Positions 1 to 7,581 of a stretch of DNA of 37,763 bases are shown in pieces (the first letter of the stretch is position 1; every line of letters begins with the position of its first letter). The stretch covers positions 1-37,763 of the forward strand of contig KE351685.1 of the NCBI GenBank assembly GCA_000415185.1, read 5' to 3'. Position numbers and translations under genes: made by a program. The DNA is from Enterococcus faecalis 13-SD-W-01 (GTDB lineage Bacteria > Bacillota > Bacilli > Lactobacillales > Enterococcaceae). The notes below the pieces were generated by a model. The model was given only the letters and a program-made list of their open reading frames with translations. It ran no database searches and had not been told where the DNA came from.

Positions 1-34
1 ATGCAGAAACCATGACATGGTTTCTGCATTTTTT
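1..34 (+). terminator. Rho-independent terminator of a gene left of the window
   Basis: A perfect 14-bp inverted repeat (arms 1-14 and 16-29) is followed by a T run at 29-34. The T run lies on the plus strand, so it ends a rightward transcript from outside the window. It could also stop ogt transcription from the other side, but the bases needed to judge that are not in view. Confidence 0.75.
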
Positions 35-51
35 CTTTACTATTTTGCTTC

Positions 52-519
52 TTATCCCCAAAGAGAGAGGCCTTCTAAGGCAAGTAATTGTTTCTTGATC
101 TGCAATCCTTCTTCACCTTTTCCCATGTAGCCTGTCAACTTTCCATTCTTTCCAATGACACGATGACAAGGAATCACGATAGGCAAAGGATTCACACTGT
201 TTGCTTGGCCAATCGCCCTGATAGCTTTCGGACGCTCGACAGAAACTGCGACTTCCTGGTAATTACGTGTTTCGCCATATGGTATCTTTTCTAGCGAATA
301 CCAAACACTTTGCTGAAAACTTGTACCGACTTGAATATCTAAAGGCAGCTGAAAATCTTTTCTTTTGCCTTCTAAATAATCAATCAATTGATGCTTTGCT
401 TCATTCAAAATCTCTTGGCTGGCTTCAGGACTTTCATCAATAGGAGAAAAAGAAACACGTGTTAGACCTTTGTCGCTGGCATTGATCCATAGATCCCCGA
501 TAGTTGTTGTGATTTTCAT
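52..519 (-). CDS. ogt: Methylated-DNA--protein-cysteine S-methyltransferase
   Basis: Suicide repair protein that moves the alkyl group from O6-alkylguanine (and O4-alkylthymine) in DNA onto its own cysteine. The 155-aa protein has the family signature IPCHRVIG with acceptor Cys118. The preceding AIRAIGQANSVNP segment contains the DNA-binding helix with the nucleotide-flipping arginine (Arg101). Residues 1-60 form the shorter, less conserved N-terminal domain. Length is normal for Ogt-type enzymes. It is a single-gene unit, transcribed divergently from the glycosyltransferase gene at 792. A TATAAT hexamer read on the minus strand at 619-624 is a possible -10, but I see no good -35 at 17 bp. 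Ogt and adaptive-response Ada C-terminal domains share this signature; the lack of an Ada N-domain favours Ogt. Confidence 0.95.
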   Translation of the reverse strand: MKITTTIGDLWINASDKGLTRVSFSPIDESPEASQEILNEAKHQLIDYLEGKRKDFQLPLDIQVGTSFQQSVWYSLEKIPYGETRNYQEVAVSVERPKAIRAIGQANSVNPLPIVIPCHRVIGKNGKLTGYMGKGEEGLQIKKQLLALEGLSLWG

Positions 520-662
520 ATATTTTTTGCCTCCAGCTGAATGCTAAAGACAAATGCCCTCCTTTATATAAACTGGTGCTGCATAATAATATACGCAATC
601 TCAGTGTTTTGGTTTTTGATTATACGATATCCAGCAAAAAATTTCAGCAATTTATTCGTTTC

Positions 663-671
663 TGCTATACT
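663..671 (+). promoter_or_regulatory. Possible extended -10 promoter of the lipid glycosyltransferase gene
   Basis: TGCTATACT is a TGN-TATACT extended -10 on the plus strand, about 120 bp before the ATG at 792. The -35 region at 643-648 (TTCAGC) is poor. The rest of the 520-791 spacer is AT-rich and shows no other clear signal. Confidence 0.35.
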
Positions 672-791
672 CGGAGTGTATCATATTTAAAAGGAAATTA
701 AAAAAGCAGATTGTTAAAAAAAAACATCTTTATTTTTTTATAAACTTCTAGTATGTTGGATACATAGACTATTGATGATAGAGGGAAAAAT

Positions 792-1727
792 ATGAAAATT
801 TCAATTGTAGCGCCGTGTTTCAACGAGGAAAAAACGGTTCCTATTTTTTTTGAAGAAATGGAAAAAATAAAAGGGGCCTATACATTTGAATATGTATTTG
901 TGAATGATGGTTCTAAAGATAACACTTTGAGCGTACTAAAAGAGTTGTCTTCAAACTATCCATATGTGCACTTTATTTCTTTTTCCAGAAATTTCGGGAA
1001 AGAAGCAGCTTTATACGCCGGTCTTCAAGAATCGACGGGTGATTTGGTCACAGTTATGGATGTGGATTTGCAAGATCCCCCCGAGTTACTGCCGGAAATG
1101 ATTGAACGGATCACAACTTCTGATGTAGACTGTATCGGAACAAGACGTGCAGATCGTACAGGCGAGCCGCCTATTCGCAGTTTCTTTGCGAAAACTTTTT
1201 ACAAATTGATCAATAAAATCAGCTCGACAGAAATGGTCGATGGGGCTCGGGACTTTCGTCTGATGACCCGTCAAATGGTTGATTCTGTGTTGGAACTGAC
1301 AGAATATAATCGTTTTTCAAAAGGCCTATTCAGTTGGGTAGGTTTCAAAACAGAATATATTTCTTTTGAAAACCGTGAACGCGTGGCTGGTGAGACTTCT
1401 TGGTCTTTCTGGAAATTATTCAGTTATTCAATCGATGGTATCGTCAATTTTTCTGACACTCCCCTAACGCTCGCTTCTCTGATTGGTGCTCTTTCGTGTT
1501 TTGGTTCTGGTATTGCACTGATTTTTATTATTCTTAGAGCATTATTCTACGGAGACCCTACTGACGGCTGGCCTTCAATGGTTTCGATCATGCTGTTTAT
1601 CGGTGGTATGCAGCTTTTATGTTTAGGGATCATCGGAAAATACATTGGCAAGATTTTCTTGGAAACAAAAAAACGTCCGATCTATATTGTCAAAGAACGT
1701 GATAAAAACAAACAAACAGATCAATAA
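792..1727 (+). CDS. GT2 family glycosyltransferase, CsbB/GtrB-like, membrane anchored
   Basis: The 311-aa protein starts with the GT-A fold opening SIVAPCFNEE, has the acidic metal/nucleotide motif in DVDLQDPPEL (90-99), and ends with two membrane helices (about 224-252 and 261-285) and a basic tail. This is the layout of enzymes such as GtrB, CsbB and YkoT, which move a sugar from a nucleotide donor to undecaprenyl phosphate at the inner leaflet of the membrane. The lipid-linked sugar then usually decorates wall polymers or lipoteichoic acid outside. Start ATG at 792 follows an AGAGGG ribosome site. No flippase or GT-C partner lies next to it, so the decorated polymer cannot be named. It is monocistronic, with a terminator directly after the stop. 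Confidence 0.88.
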   Translation: MKISIVAPCFNEEKTVPIFFEEMEKIKGAYTFEYVFVNDGSKDNTLSVLKELSSNYPYVHFISFSRNFGKEAALYAGLQESTGDLVTVMDVDLQDPPELLPEMIERITTSDVDCIGTRRADRTGEPPIRSFFAKTFYKLINKISSTEMVDGARDFRLMTRQMVDSVLELTEYNRFSKGLFSWVGFKTEYISFENRERVAGETSWSFWKLFSYSIDGIVNFSDTPLTLASLIGALSCFGSGIALIFIILRALFYGDPTDGWPSMVSIMLFIGGMQLLCLGIIGKYIGKIFLETKKRPIYIVKERDKNKQTDQ

Positions 1728-1754
1728 AAAAGAGCGCAATGCGTCTCTTTTTTT
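1726..1754 (+). terminator. Terminator after the lipid glycosyltransferase gene
   Basis: An A-rich arm plus GAGCGC pairs with GCGTCTC plus a seven-base T run. It overlaps the stop codon region, as short terminators in this window often do. Confidence 0.75.
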
Positions 1755-1793
1755 GTTTATTGTTATTTTTTGTTCTTTTCCGAGTGATAATAG

Positions 1794-1822
1794 TTGTACT
1801 TTCCGCCCTCTCTTTCTATAAT
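1794..1822 (+). promoter_or_regulatory. Sigma-A promoter of the 67-aa protein gene
   Basis: TTGTAC (1794-1799) and a consensus TATAAT (1817-1822) are separated by exactly 17 bp. The ATG at 1852 lies 30 bp after the -10, with AAGGGG as ribosome site. Confidence 0.75.
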
Positions 1823-1851
1823 AAGTTATATTTTATAAAGGGGTCCTTAAC

Positions 1852-2055
1852 ATGTTAGAAATTTTTTTTAGTAAAAACGGTATTGACGAAGAACAAATCA
1901 CTTATACTAAACCAGCTGATTTTTTAGCTGCACAATATTTGGAAGTACCACCTTTTGAAGACCATTACAAAGTGACTAAAGCGCTGATCGATGGTCAAGA
2001 AATCGAATTAGCGGATAAAACGATCTTAGGACTATTCAATTATCTAAATAAATAA
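1852..2055 (+). CDS. Small conserved cytosolic protein (DUF4649-like), 67 aa
   Basis: No function is known to me. The protein is acidic, has no signal peptide or membrane segment, and carries a YKVTKALIDGQEIEL segment typical of a small beta-rich fold. From memory it resembles the short DUF4649 proteins of lactic acid bacteria and streptococci; this is not verified. The coding call is strong despite the small size. It has its own promoter with 17-bp spacing, a ribosome site 8-12 bp before ATG, and a dedicated 14-bp-stem terminator. It is a self-contained single-gene unit between the glycosyltransferase and methyltransferase genes. Confidence 0.8.
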   Translation: MLEIFFSKNGIDEEQITYTKPADFLAAQYLEVPPFEDHYKVTKALIDGQEIELADKTILGLFNYLNK

Positions 2056-2076
2056 GAAATTATTTTGCTTGTTTCC

Positions 2077-2130
2077 AACGGCCTCTTAAATAATGGATTT
2101 TTGTCCATTTTTAAGAGGCCGTTTCTTTTA
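2077..2130 (+). terminator. Strong terminator after the 67-aa gene
   Basis: Fourteen-base arms at 2077-2090 and 2110-2123 pair perfectly (AACGGCCTCTTAAA and its complement). They are followed by TTTCTTTTA. Confidence 0.85.
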
Positions 2131-2145
2131 TAGTCATCGTTCTTT

Positions 2146-2154
2146 TGTTATAAT
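2146..2154 (+). promoter_or_regulatory. Extended -10 promoter of the methyltransferase-VOC operon
   Basis: TGTTATAAT is a consensus -10 with the TGN extension, 36 bp before the TTG start at 2191. The -35 position (TTTTAT) is weak, as is common with extended -10 elements. Confidence 0.65.
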
Positions 2155-2190
2155 GAACGATCAAATCATACTTACAAGGAGCGGAATAAA

Positions 2191-2790
2191 TTGGCAAATA
2201 AAGAGATTTTCGACCGTTTAGCAATGCAATATGATACTCCAGACCGAATCAAATTAGCCCAAATCATTACTGCTGAAATCAAGAAATATTTGGGAGATAC
2301 CTCAGAAAAAACATTGATTGATTACGGCAGCGGAACTGGTTTAGTTAGCCTTCCTCTCAGTTCCAGCTTTCGCGACGTCTTTTTGATGGACGCTTCTCCT
2401 GCAATGATGGAAGCAGCAGAACAGAAAATCCAAGCAGCTGAGGTGACAAATGTCCATACGGTGATCGCTGACTTTTTAAAGGATCAGAACGATATAAAAG
2501 GCGACATTATCCTTGTTTCTCTCGTTCTTCTGCATATCCCAGAGACCGAAAAAATCTTGCGAGAACTTTTCCAGCACTTGAACCCTGGCGGCACGTTGAT
2601 GATTGCAGATTTCGATAAGAATAAAAAAATCGATCATCCAAAAGTCCATAATGGGTTTGAGCAAGATGAATTACAAAAATTGCTTTTAAAAACTGGATTT
2701 TCTGAATCAGAAAGCCATACTTTTTATCACGGTGAAAAACTATTTATGCGTGAAGACGCTTCCTTATTCCTTTCGATTGGTATAAAATAA
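2191..2790 (+). CDS. Class I SAM-dependent methyltransferase
   Basis: The 199-aa protein has the AdoMet-binding motif I in LIDYGSGTGLVSL (42-54), the acidic residue after beta-2 in VFLMDAS (64-70), and a Methyltransf_25/11-like fold. Substrate is unknown. The start is a TTG at 2191, chosen because AAGGAG sits at 2176-2181 at the right distance and no ATG or GTG fits better. The VOC gene starts 31 bp after its stop, so the two probably form one transcript. Small free-standing methyltransferases of this type act on small molecules as often as on RNA or protein, so no product is proposed. Confidence 0.85.
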   Translation: MANKEIFDRLAMQYDTPDRIKLAQIITAEIKKYLGDTSEKTLIDYGSGTGLVSLPLSSSFRDVFLMDASPAMMEAAEQKIQAAEVTNVHTVIADFLKDQNDIKGDIILVSLVLLHIPETEKILRELFQHLNPGGTLMIADFDKNKKIDHPKVHNGFEQDELQKLLLKTGFSESESHTFYHGEKLFMREDASLFLSIGIK

Positions 2791-2821
2791 AGGTTACGCT
2801 AATAAAAAGGAGTGGAGTCGC

Positions 2822-3550
2822 ATGTCATTGATGATTGAAAAAACAATTCCTATGCTGCCTGCAAAAGATTTCAAAGAGACCCTTCGATTTTATAAAAATC
2901 TGGGTTTTGTGAACGATTATGAAAATGAAAAACGTTCTGGCGGTTACGCTGTCCTTCGGTATGAAGGGTTTATTTTTCATTTATTCGCCTACAAAAAGCT
3001 TGAAATCCCTACCCCAGTGAATATGATCAGCGTCCAAGTCCAAAATTGCGATGCTCTGTACGAAGCATTTCAGCAACAATTTTTAGAGAATACACAGGCA
3101 AAACTCAAGCGTACCGGCTTGCCTAAAATTAGTTTGCCGCGCGATTTGAATTCAGATCGTCGATTTACCATAACTGACCCGAATGGCAATCATTTTTTCT
3201 TTTTTGAACCTTATCCTAAAAAAGAAGACCAATCAAAAAGCCGTTTAGAAAAACTTTACCGCGAAAGCAATACGCTTGCCTATTCCCACGAAAGTCCGAT
3301 TGAAGCTATAAAAATGATGGAAAAAGGAATCGAAAAAAGCGATTTGACAAAAGAAGAACCTTTGACCGTCTTTCGCTCTTTCCTGCTTTTGGCCGATATG
3401 TACAATCTGCTTGACCAAACTGACTTAGCAGAAGAAAATTGGCAAAAAACAAAAGCTTGGTATGAAAAAGTTTCGCCTGACCAGCTTTCAAAGGATGATC
3501 ATTTTTATTTCAATGTATTGATGACTAAATTCAGCGATTCAGCTCATTAA
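2822..3550 (+). CDS. VOC-domain protein with C-terminal helical (TPR-like) extension
   Basis: Residues 1 to about 135 form one vicinal-oxygen-chelate (glyoxalase/bleomycin-resistance) domain: IPMLPAKDFKETLRFYKNLGF opens it (MLPAKDFKETLRFYKNLGF at its core) and FTITDPNGNHFFFFEP closes it. The usual first metal His is not evident in the opening strand (IPML), which is typical of bleomycin-resistance-like binding proteins rather than enzymes. Residues about 140-242 are helical and resemble a degenerate TPR pair (LLLADMYNLLDQTDLAEENWQKT). The whole is twice the length of a single-domain VOC protein. Ribosome site AAGGAGTGGAG precedes ATG. It is the second gene after the methyltransferase. Ligand and role are unknown; drug or metabolite binding is an inference. 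Confidence 0.82.
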   Translation: MSLMIEKTIPMLPAKDFKETLRFYKNLGFVNDYENEKRSGGYAVLRYEGFIFHLFAYKKLEIPTPVNMISVQVQNCDALYEAFQQQFLENTQAKLKRTGLPKISLPRDLNSDRRFTITDPNGNHFFFFEPYPKKEDQSKSRLEKLYRESNTLAYSHESPIEAIKMMEKGIEKSDLTKEEPLTVFRSFLLLADMYNLLDQTDLAEENWQKTKAWYEKVSPDQLSKDDHFYFNVLMTKFSDSAH

Positions 3551-3602
3551 AAAAACTGGTACCAAAAATCAGCGTTCTCTGATTTTTGGTGCCAGTTTTT
3601 TT
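3550..3602. terminator. Bidirectional terminator between the VOC gene and lepB
   Basis: A long, nearly perfect stem (AAAAAACTGGTACC... against ...GGTGCCAGTTTTTT, about 23 bp) with an A run on one side and a T run on the other. It separates two convergent genes and can stop both. Confidence 0.88.
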
Positions 3603-3607
3603 ATTTT

Positions 3608-4177
3608 TTATATTGTAGAGATTTCATTCAACGGCCAATAGCGGAAAACAACTTTTCCTTGGATCAGATCTTCGTCCACAAGACCGAAAATTCGGCTGTC
3701 TTTTGAAATCAGACGGTTATCTCCTAAAACAAGATATTTTCCCTCTGGAACAGTATATTCAAAATCACTCGTAAACTCTGTTGAATTTTCCGCCTGCGTT
3801 TGGAATGCTGTGTTGTACGAATATTCACTCTGCAGTTTATCATCTGCAAATTTCTTTTTGAACTCATCTAAATAAGATTCGTCATATTTTTTTCCATTGA
3901 TGATCAGCTGATCGTTTTCCATTTTAACGGTATCGCCAGGCATACCAATGATTCTTTTGACGATCATTCTTGACTCGTCTTCTGGTTCTTTGGTTGTGAT
4001 GATATCAAACCGTTCGTACTTCGAGATTTTGGAAGAAATCAATCGTTGTCCATCATTCAACGTTGGGTCCATAGAATGACCATTTACAGTTACTGGTGTA
4101 AAGACGTAGACCCGTGCTAGCAAAATTGCTGCTAAGACAAGGATAAGGATTCCCCAATTTTTCAAAAAATCTTTCAC
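3608..4177 (-). CDS. lepB: Signal peptidase I
   Basis: Membrane serine protease that removes signal peptides from secreted preproteins at the outer face of the membrane. The 189-aa protein has one N-terminal anchor (about 8-26), the catalytic serine in NGHSMDPTL (Ser35), the general-base lysine in MIVKRIIGMPGD (Lys74), and the box E motifs GDNR (152-155) and DSR (160-162). This is the short Gram-positive Ser/Lys type. The start is GTG at 4175-4177, set by TTGGAGG 8 bp upstream. Enterococci usually carry several paralogues, so a specific SipS/SipT-type name is not justified. It is a single gene with the bidirectional terminator at 3550-3602. Confidence 0.94.
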   Translation of the reverse strand: MKDFLKNWGILILVLAAILLARVYVFTPVTVNGHSMDPTLNDGQRLISSKISKYERFDIITTKEPEDESRMIVKRIIGMPGDTVKMENDQLIINGKKYDESYLDEFKKKFADDKLQSEYSYNTAFQTQAENSTEFTSDFEYTVPEGKYLVLGDNRLISKDSRIFGLVDEDLIQGKVVFRYWPLNEISTI

Positions 4178-4318
4178 TTCGTAGCCTCCAATTTTTAAAC
4201 TATTATTATTTACAGATTTGAAATGTATGCTTATCCTTAATTTTACAGGTTTTAGCTCATAAAGAAAAGGAATTTAAATTTCCGTGGACGAGGAAATCTA
4301 AGAAAAAATTTCTGCTAT

Positions 4319-4368
4319 AAAAAACTAGAGCCTTGGATTTCAAAAAACATGAAATCCAAAACTCTAGA
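4319..4368 (-). terminator. Terminator of the two-gene surface-protein operon
   Basis: Arms CTAGAG plus TTGGATTTCA (4325-4330, 4333-4342) pair with TGAAATCCAA and CTCTAG (to 4367). Read on the minus strand the stem is followed by a six-base T run. It lies just after the stop at 4424. Confidence 0.8.
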
Positions 4369-4423
4369 ATTTCCGCTTCACTTTTTCTAATAGTATAGCG
4401 CATCATTCTCTTAAAAGAAGCAT

Positions 4424-5194
4424 TTATGCTCTTTTTCTTCTTTGGCTTCTGCTGTAGATTTCTGCTTCTGCCGCAGTGCTGGTTTCTCTTTTTGCTACAA
4501 ATTTCAAACGATAAGGTTCGTGGTACCGAAGTCCATCTTTGACGAAATCCCCACCCATGATGAACAATCCTACAGGTTCAAGCGGTCCTTCATTTTCTTT
4601 CAAAGTAATCGCGCCGACTTCTTCTAAATCAGAATAACTGCGTCCAATCTTCAAACGGTAATCTGTATCAGAGACTTTTTTCACGTAATAATACGGATAT
4701 AACGTATTCCGATCAACCAAAAATCCATCCATCCGACCTAGATTATTGACCTTGATTTGTCCTTCTTCAATCAGATAACGCATATTATCTGCTAATTTTA
4801 ATTGGTAATCTTCATAATAATCGACATCGATTTCTTTCGTTGTTACTTTATCAAGACTTGCACCTGAATTGCGGTCTGCTTCTGTTTGGATGTTGAATGC
4901 TTCATCTGGAAGATATTTAACAAACAATTGTGTGACATCTGCTTTTGAATTCTTATCAAGAAAATAATAAAAAATATTCAATGCAGTAAAGTAAAGCAGA
5001 ACTAGAAATACCAATCCGTACAAGAAAAATTGCAGATAATTGTGGTTTTGCCATAAGCCAAAAATGATCCTTAAAATATACAAGGTCGGAATGACACTTA
5101 AAACCGTGTATCCTCTGTTCAAATATTTAGGACTGATATCTAAATAGCCTAAAAATTTATGCACACCATTGATCAAATCTAATAAAAAGGTCAT
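4424..5194 (-). CDS. Membrane protein of unknown function, 256 aa
   Basis: I do not recognise a characterised function; it may match a DUF restricted to lactobacilli and enterococci (DUF6681 comes to mind, unverified). An N-terminal amphipathic stretch is followed by two membrane helices (about 31-47 and 53-78). Then comes a soluble domain (80-240) rich in beta strands with DYQLKLADNMRYLIEEGQIKV and YYYVKKVSDTDYRLKIGRSY. It ends in the basic tail SRSQRRKRA. Its ATG overlaps the stop of the upstream Ser/Thr-rich protein gene as ATGA, so the two are translationally coupled. A paired role at the membrane is inferred from this coupling only. Confidence 0.8.
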   Translation of the reverse strand: MTFLLDLINGVHKFLGYLDISPKYLNRGYTVLSVIPTLYILRIIFGLWQNHNYLQFFLYGLVFLVLLYFTALNIFYYFLDKNSKADVTQLFVKYLPDEAFNIQTEADRNSGASLDKVTTKEIDVDYYEDYQLKLADNMRYLIEEGQIKVNNLGRMDGFLVDRNTLYPYYYVKKVSDTDYRLKIGRSYSDLEEVGAITLKENEGPLEPVGLFIMGGDFVKDGLRYHEPYRLKFVAKRETSTAAEAEIYSRSQRRKRA

Positions 5195-5673
5195 TCTGTA
5201 TCACCTGCCTGCTGCTCATACTGTTGGTTATATTGCTGATTATTCGTTTGTGCATCTGCCGCGCCTTGATCCGCTTGTGAGGAAGGTTCTTGCGTACTAG
5301 ATGTTGGCGAATCTTGCTGTGTATCGCTTGTTGTGTCAGCTGCATCATTTCCTGCAATAGTCGCTGCCGTACTTGTATCGGCTTCCTCTGTCGTTTCCTG
5401 TTGTGTTTCTGTATTTACTGTATATGTGTCTGATGTACCGGTATCTGTTGTCGGATCATACGTGTTTGATGTTACCGGGATCTCACTTGTTGTCTGTTCG
5501 GTCGTTTCCGTAATAGAGCTGGCTGGCTGTTCGCTTGTTGTTTGTTCAGTCGTTGCTTTCCCAGCATTTGGATTTCGATAACTAGAACTATTCACTACAC
5601 CAGTTGCAGTAGCAACAATTGTCGAAATCGTCAGTACAGCTATCGGTTTTAAAATTGGTGCTACTTTTCGCAT
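5191..5673 (-). CDS. Secreted or membrane-tethered Thr/Ser/Gln-rich low-complexity protein, 160 aa
   Basis: Residues 1-29 are a basic-hydrophobic export signal (MRKVAPILKPIAVLTISTIV...). The rest is a disordered, acidic Thr/Ser/Gln/Asn/Ala-rich chain with TTEQTTSE-type repeats and a C-terminal QQYNQQYEQQ stretch. There is no LPXTG motif and no lipobox, so it is either released or held by an uncleaved signal anchor. Low-complexity composition leaves little to compare by homology. The call is supported by a ribosome site (AGGAAGAG) before ATG and by the ATGA coupling to the two-TM protein gene. The plus-strand open frame on top of it is only the mirror of its skewed codons. Confidence 0.75.
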   Translation of the reverse strand: MRKVAPILKPIAVLTISTIVATATGVVNSSSYRNPNAGKATTEQTTSEQPASSITETTEQTTSEIPVTSNTYDPTTDTGTSDTYTVNTETQQETTEEADTSTAATIAGNDAADTTSDTQQDSPTSSTQEPSSQADQGAADAQTNNQQYNQQYEQQAGDTE

Positions 5674-5932
5674 GCTATCTCTTCCTTATCCTCATTTTTT
5701 GTTTCACTTAGTATCTTATATTTTTAACATAGTTTGTTTATTTTTTTCTTACATTTTTGTGAAGTTTTCTTAGCATTTTCTTTTTCCTATATTACATGCT
5801 GAATACTAACATCTTTTTTTCTTTTTGTTAAGAGGAAAAAGGATAGCGGAAATTCTATTTTTCGCGTATACGCCAAAAAAGCACTTTTCTAAACCACTTT
5901 TTCCAAAATAAAAAAGTAATAGATCGCTAAAA
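5674..5932. other. Divergent intergenic region with a GCGTATACGC palindrome
   Basis: This AT-rich spacer separates the minus-strand Ser/Thr-rich protein gene from ktrB. It holds a perfect 10-bp palindrome at 5864-5873, flanked by TTTTTC on the left and CAAAAA on the right. No convincing minus-strand -35/-10 pair was found, and no ORF is present. Confidence 0.4.
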
Positions 5933-5962
5933 TTGGGGTTTGGGAACTGCAACTGTTATACT
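5933..5962 (+). promoter_or_regulatory. Promoter of ktrB
   Basis: TTGGGG (5933-5938) and an extended -10, TGTTATACT (5954-5962), lie 18 bp apart and 34 bp before the GTG start at 5996. Because the promoter occupies the start of the longest open frame, that longer frame cannot be the translated one. Confidence 0.65.
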
Positions 5963-5995
5963 ATTAGAAAGAATGTCTTACAGGAGGAGCATTTC

Positions 5996-7396
5996 GTGGA
6001 ATTTCAATTTTTTTTCAGGCGAGCAAAGCGGCGTTTTCGGCGGTTCGTCACTAATCATTTTTCTTCTATCCAAATCATTGTTTTTTATTATATATTCATG
6101 ACGCTTGTTGCGTTAGGTCTTTTTTATATTCCATTTTTCAGAGTCCCAGGAAGTCATGCACCGTTTATCGATATGCTTTTTATGGCAATCAGTACCATTA
6201 GCGTGACGGGATTGACGACTTTTGATATCAACTCGATTTTCAATGACCATGGTGTCGTTTTGCTGGAGGTTTTGTTTCAGGTCGGCGGGTTAGGGATCAT
6301 GATGATTTCTACAGCATTTATCATTCTTTCAAAAAGACGGATTACTTTGCGACAGCGCCAATTGATTATGGCTGATATGAACCAGCCGCGCTTATCAGGT
6401 ATCGTCCGGCTGATTCGTACGACTTTTGCGATTTTGATTTGGTTCCAAGTGATTTTCGGCAGCTTCTTTTCTATTTATTTTTATTATCGCGGCTATTTTG
6501 ATAATTGGCGAGATTCGCTTTTTTATGGTTTTTATCAGGCTATTTCTGCCGTTACCAACTCCGGTTTTGATGTAACAGGCGAGTCGATCCAGCCTTTTGC
6601 CCATGACCATATTTTTCTTTTATCGATCATGTTTTTGATTTTTATCGGCGGGATAGGGTTTCCAGTCTTGATGGAATTTCGGGAATGGCTATTATATAAA
6701 CGAAAAAAACAAAAGCTGCCTTTCCGCTTTTCTTTGTTCACAAAATTAGCGGTTTTGGCATTCGTTGTGTTATTTGTAGTTGGAACGCTCTTGATCTACT
6801 TTCTTGAAAAAGATCATCTTTTCCAATCATCGACGCCACTTGTCCAATGGATCGATTCTATGTTTTATTCGATCACGACAAGAAATGCTGGCTTGCAAAT
6901 CCACGATTTAAACGAATTTCAAATCACTACTTTGATTGTTTTTTCTTTGCTGATGTTTATTGGCTGCAGTCCTAGTTCCGTTGGCGGCGGTATCCGAACC
7001 ACCACTGTTGCGATTATTGGGCTTTATCTGTATTCTTTTCTAAAAAGTGAAGATAATATCAACGTTTTCGGCCGTCGAATCGATCAGGATGATGTCAGAA
7101 AATCTGTAGTCGTCTTCATGCTTTCGTTAGGAATGTGCTTCTTCTGTATCGTCTTTTTAACAGCGACAGAAAATCAATCACTGATTTCGATCATCGTGGA
7201 AGTCACCTCCGCATTTGGAACGACAGGTTTGTCACTAGGAATCACAGCGGATTTATCAATAGTAGGAAAAATCACGATTGCTGCTTTGATGTTTATCGGC
7301 CGAATCGGCATGTTGTATACTTTGATGTTATTTGTACCAAAAGAAACACGAGATTTAGGTTATGAATATCCAACAGAAAAAATCATTATCGGGTAA
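5996..7396 (+). CDS. ktrB: KtrB/NtpJ-type potassium uptake channel subunit (TrkH family)
   Basis: Membrane subunit of a Ktr potassium transporter, normally sodium-dependent and gated by a cytosolic RCK protein (KtrA). The 466-aa protein shows all four pore-loop segments: STISVTGLTTF, ISAVTNSGFDV, YSITTRNAGLQ and TSAFGTTGLSLG. It also has the family loop SPSSVGGGIRTTT, spread over about ten membrane helices. I start it at the GTG at 5996, which has GGAGGAG 6 bp upstream. The open frame extends 21 codons further to a TTG, but that stretch contains the promoter. No ktrA is adjacent; Ktr subunits are often unlinked in enterococci. It is followed by a strong terminator. Confidence 0.93.
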   Translation: MEFQFFFRRAKRRFRRFVTNHFSSIQIIVFYYIFMTLVALGLFYIPFFRVPGSHAPFIDMLFMAISTISVTGLTTFDINSIFNDHGVVLLEVLFQVGGLGIMMISTAFIILSKRRITLRQRQLIMADMNQPRLSGIVRLIRTTFAILIWFQVIFGSFFSIYFYYRGYFDNWRDSLFYGFYQAISAVTNSGFDVTGESIQPFAHDHIFLLSIMFLIFIGGIGFPVLMEFREWLLYKRKKQKLPFRFSLFTKLAVLAFVVLFVVGTLLIYFLEKDHLFQSSTPLVQWIDSMFYSITTRNAGLQIHDLNEFQITTLIVFSLLMFIGCSPSSVGGGIRTTTVAIIGLYLYSFLKSEDNINVFGRRIDQDDVRKSVVVFMLSLGMCFFCIVFLTATENQSLISIIVEVTSAFGTTGLSLGITADLSIVGKITIAALMFIGRIGMLYTLMLFVPKETRDLGYEYPTEKIIIG

Positions 7397-7416
7397 AATA
7401 CCAATTTCCTCGATTT

Positions 7417-7460
7417 AGAGTTTTTAGGACAAGTTTCCTTGTTCTAAAAGCTCTTTTTTA
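7417..7460 (+). terminator. Terminator of ktrB
   Basis: A 17-bp stem with two G-U pairs (arms 7417-7433 and 7438-7454) is followed by TTTTTT. Confidence 0.85.
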
Positions 7461-7510
7461 TCTTTTTTTAATGCTCTTTTTTTACTATTTCTTTAAAAAA
7501 GGAAAACCGA

Positions 7511-7540
7511 TTTAACCTTTTTTTCAACATGTGGTATGAT
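7511..7540 (+). promoter_or_regulatory. Promoter of the murT-gatD operon
   Basis: TTTAAC (7511-7516) and an extended -10 TGGTATGAT (7532-7540) are 18 bp apart. The leader of about 50 nt carries a small hairpin at 7566-7581. Confidence 0.6.
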
Positions 7541-7565
7541 AAGTTGAATTTACTTGAGAATTTGT

Positions 7566-7581
7566 ACGTCATTTTTGACGT
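7566..7581 (+). promoter_or_regulatory. Small hairpin in the murT leader
   Basis: ACGTCA and TGACGT pair across a TTTT loop. The hairpin ends 4 bp before the GGAGG ribosome site of murT. It has no T run after it beyond five bases, so it may be an RNA-stability or initiation element rather than a terminator. Confidence 0.5.

Noticed and set aside
5333-5581. An 82-codon plus-strand frame with Val/Ser-rich content.
   Set aside because: It is the reverse image of the Thr/Gln-rich protein gene; no ribosome site or promoter.
5933-5995. A 21-codon N-terminal extension of ktrB from a TTG.
   Set aside because: The stretch contains the -35 and extended -10 of the gene and lacks a ribosome site, whereas the GTG at 5996 has GGAGGAG.
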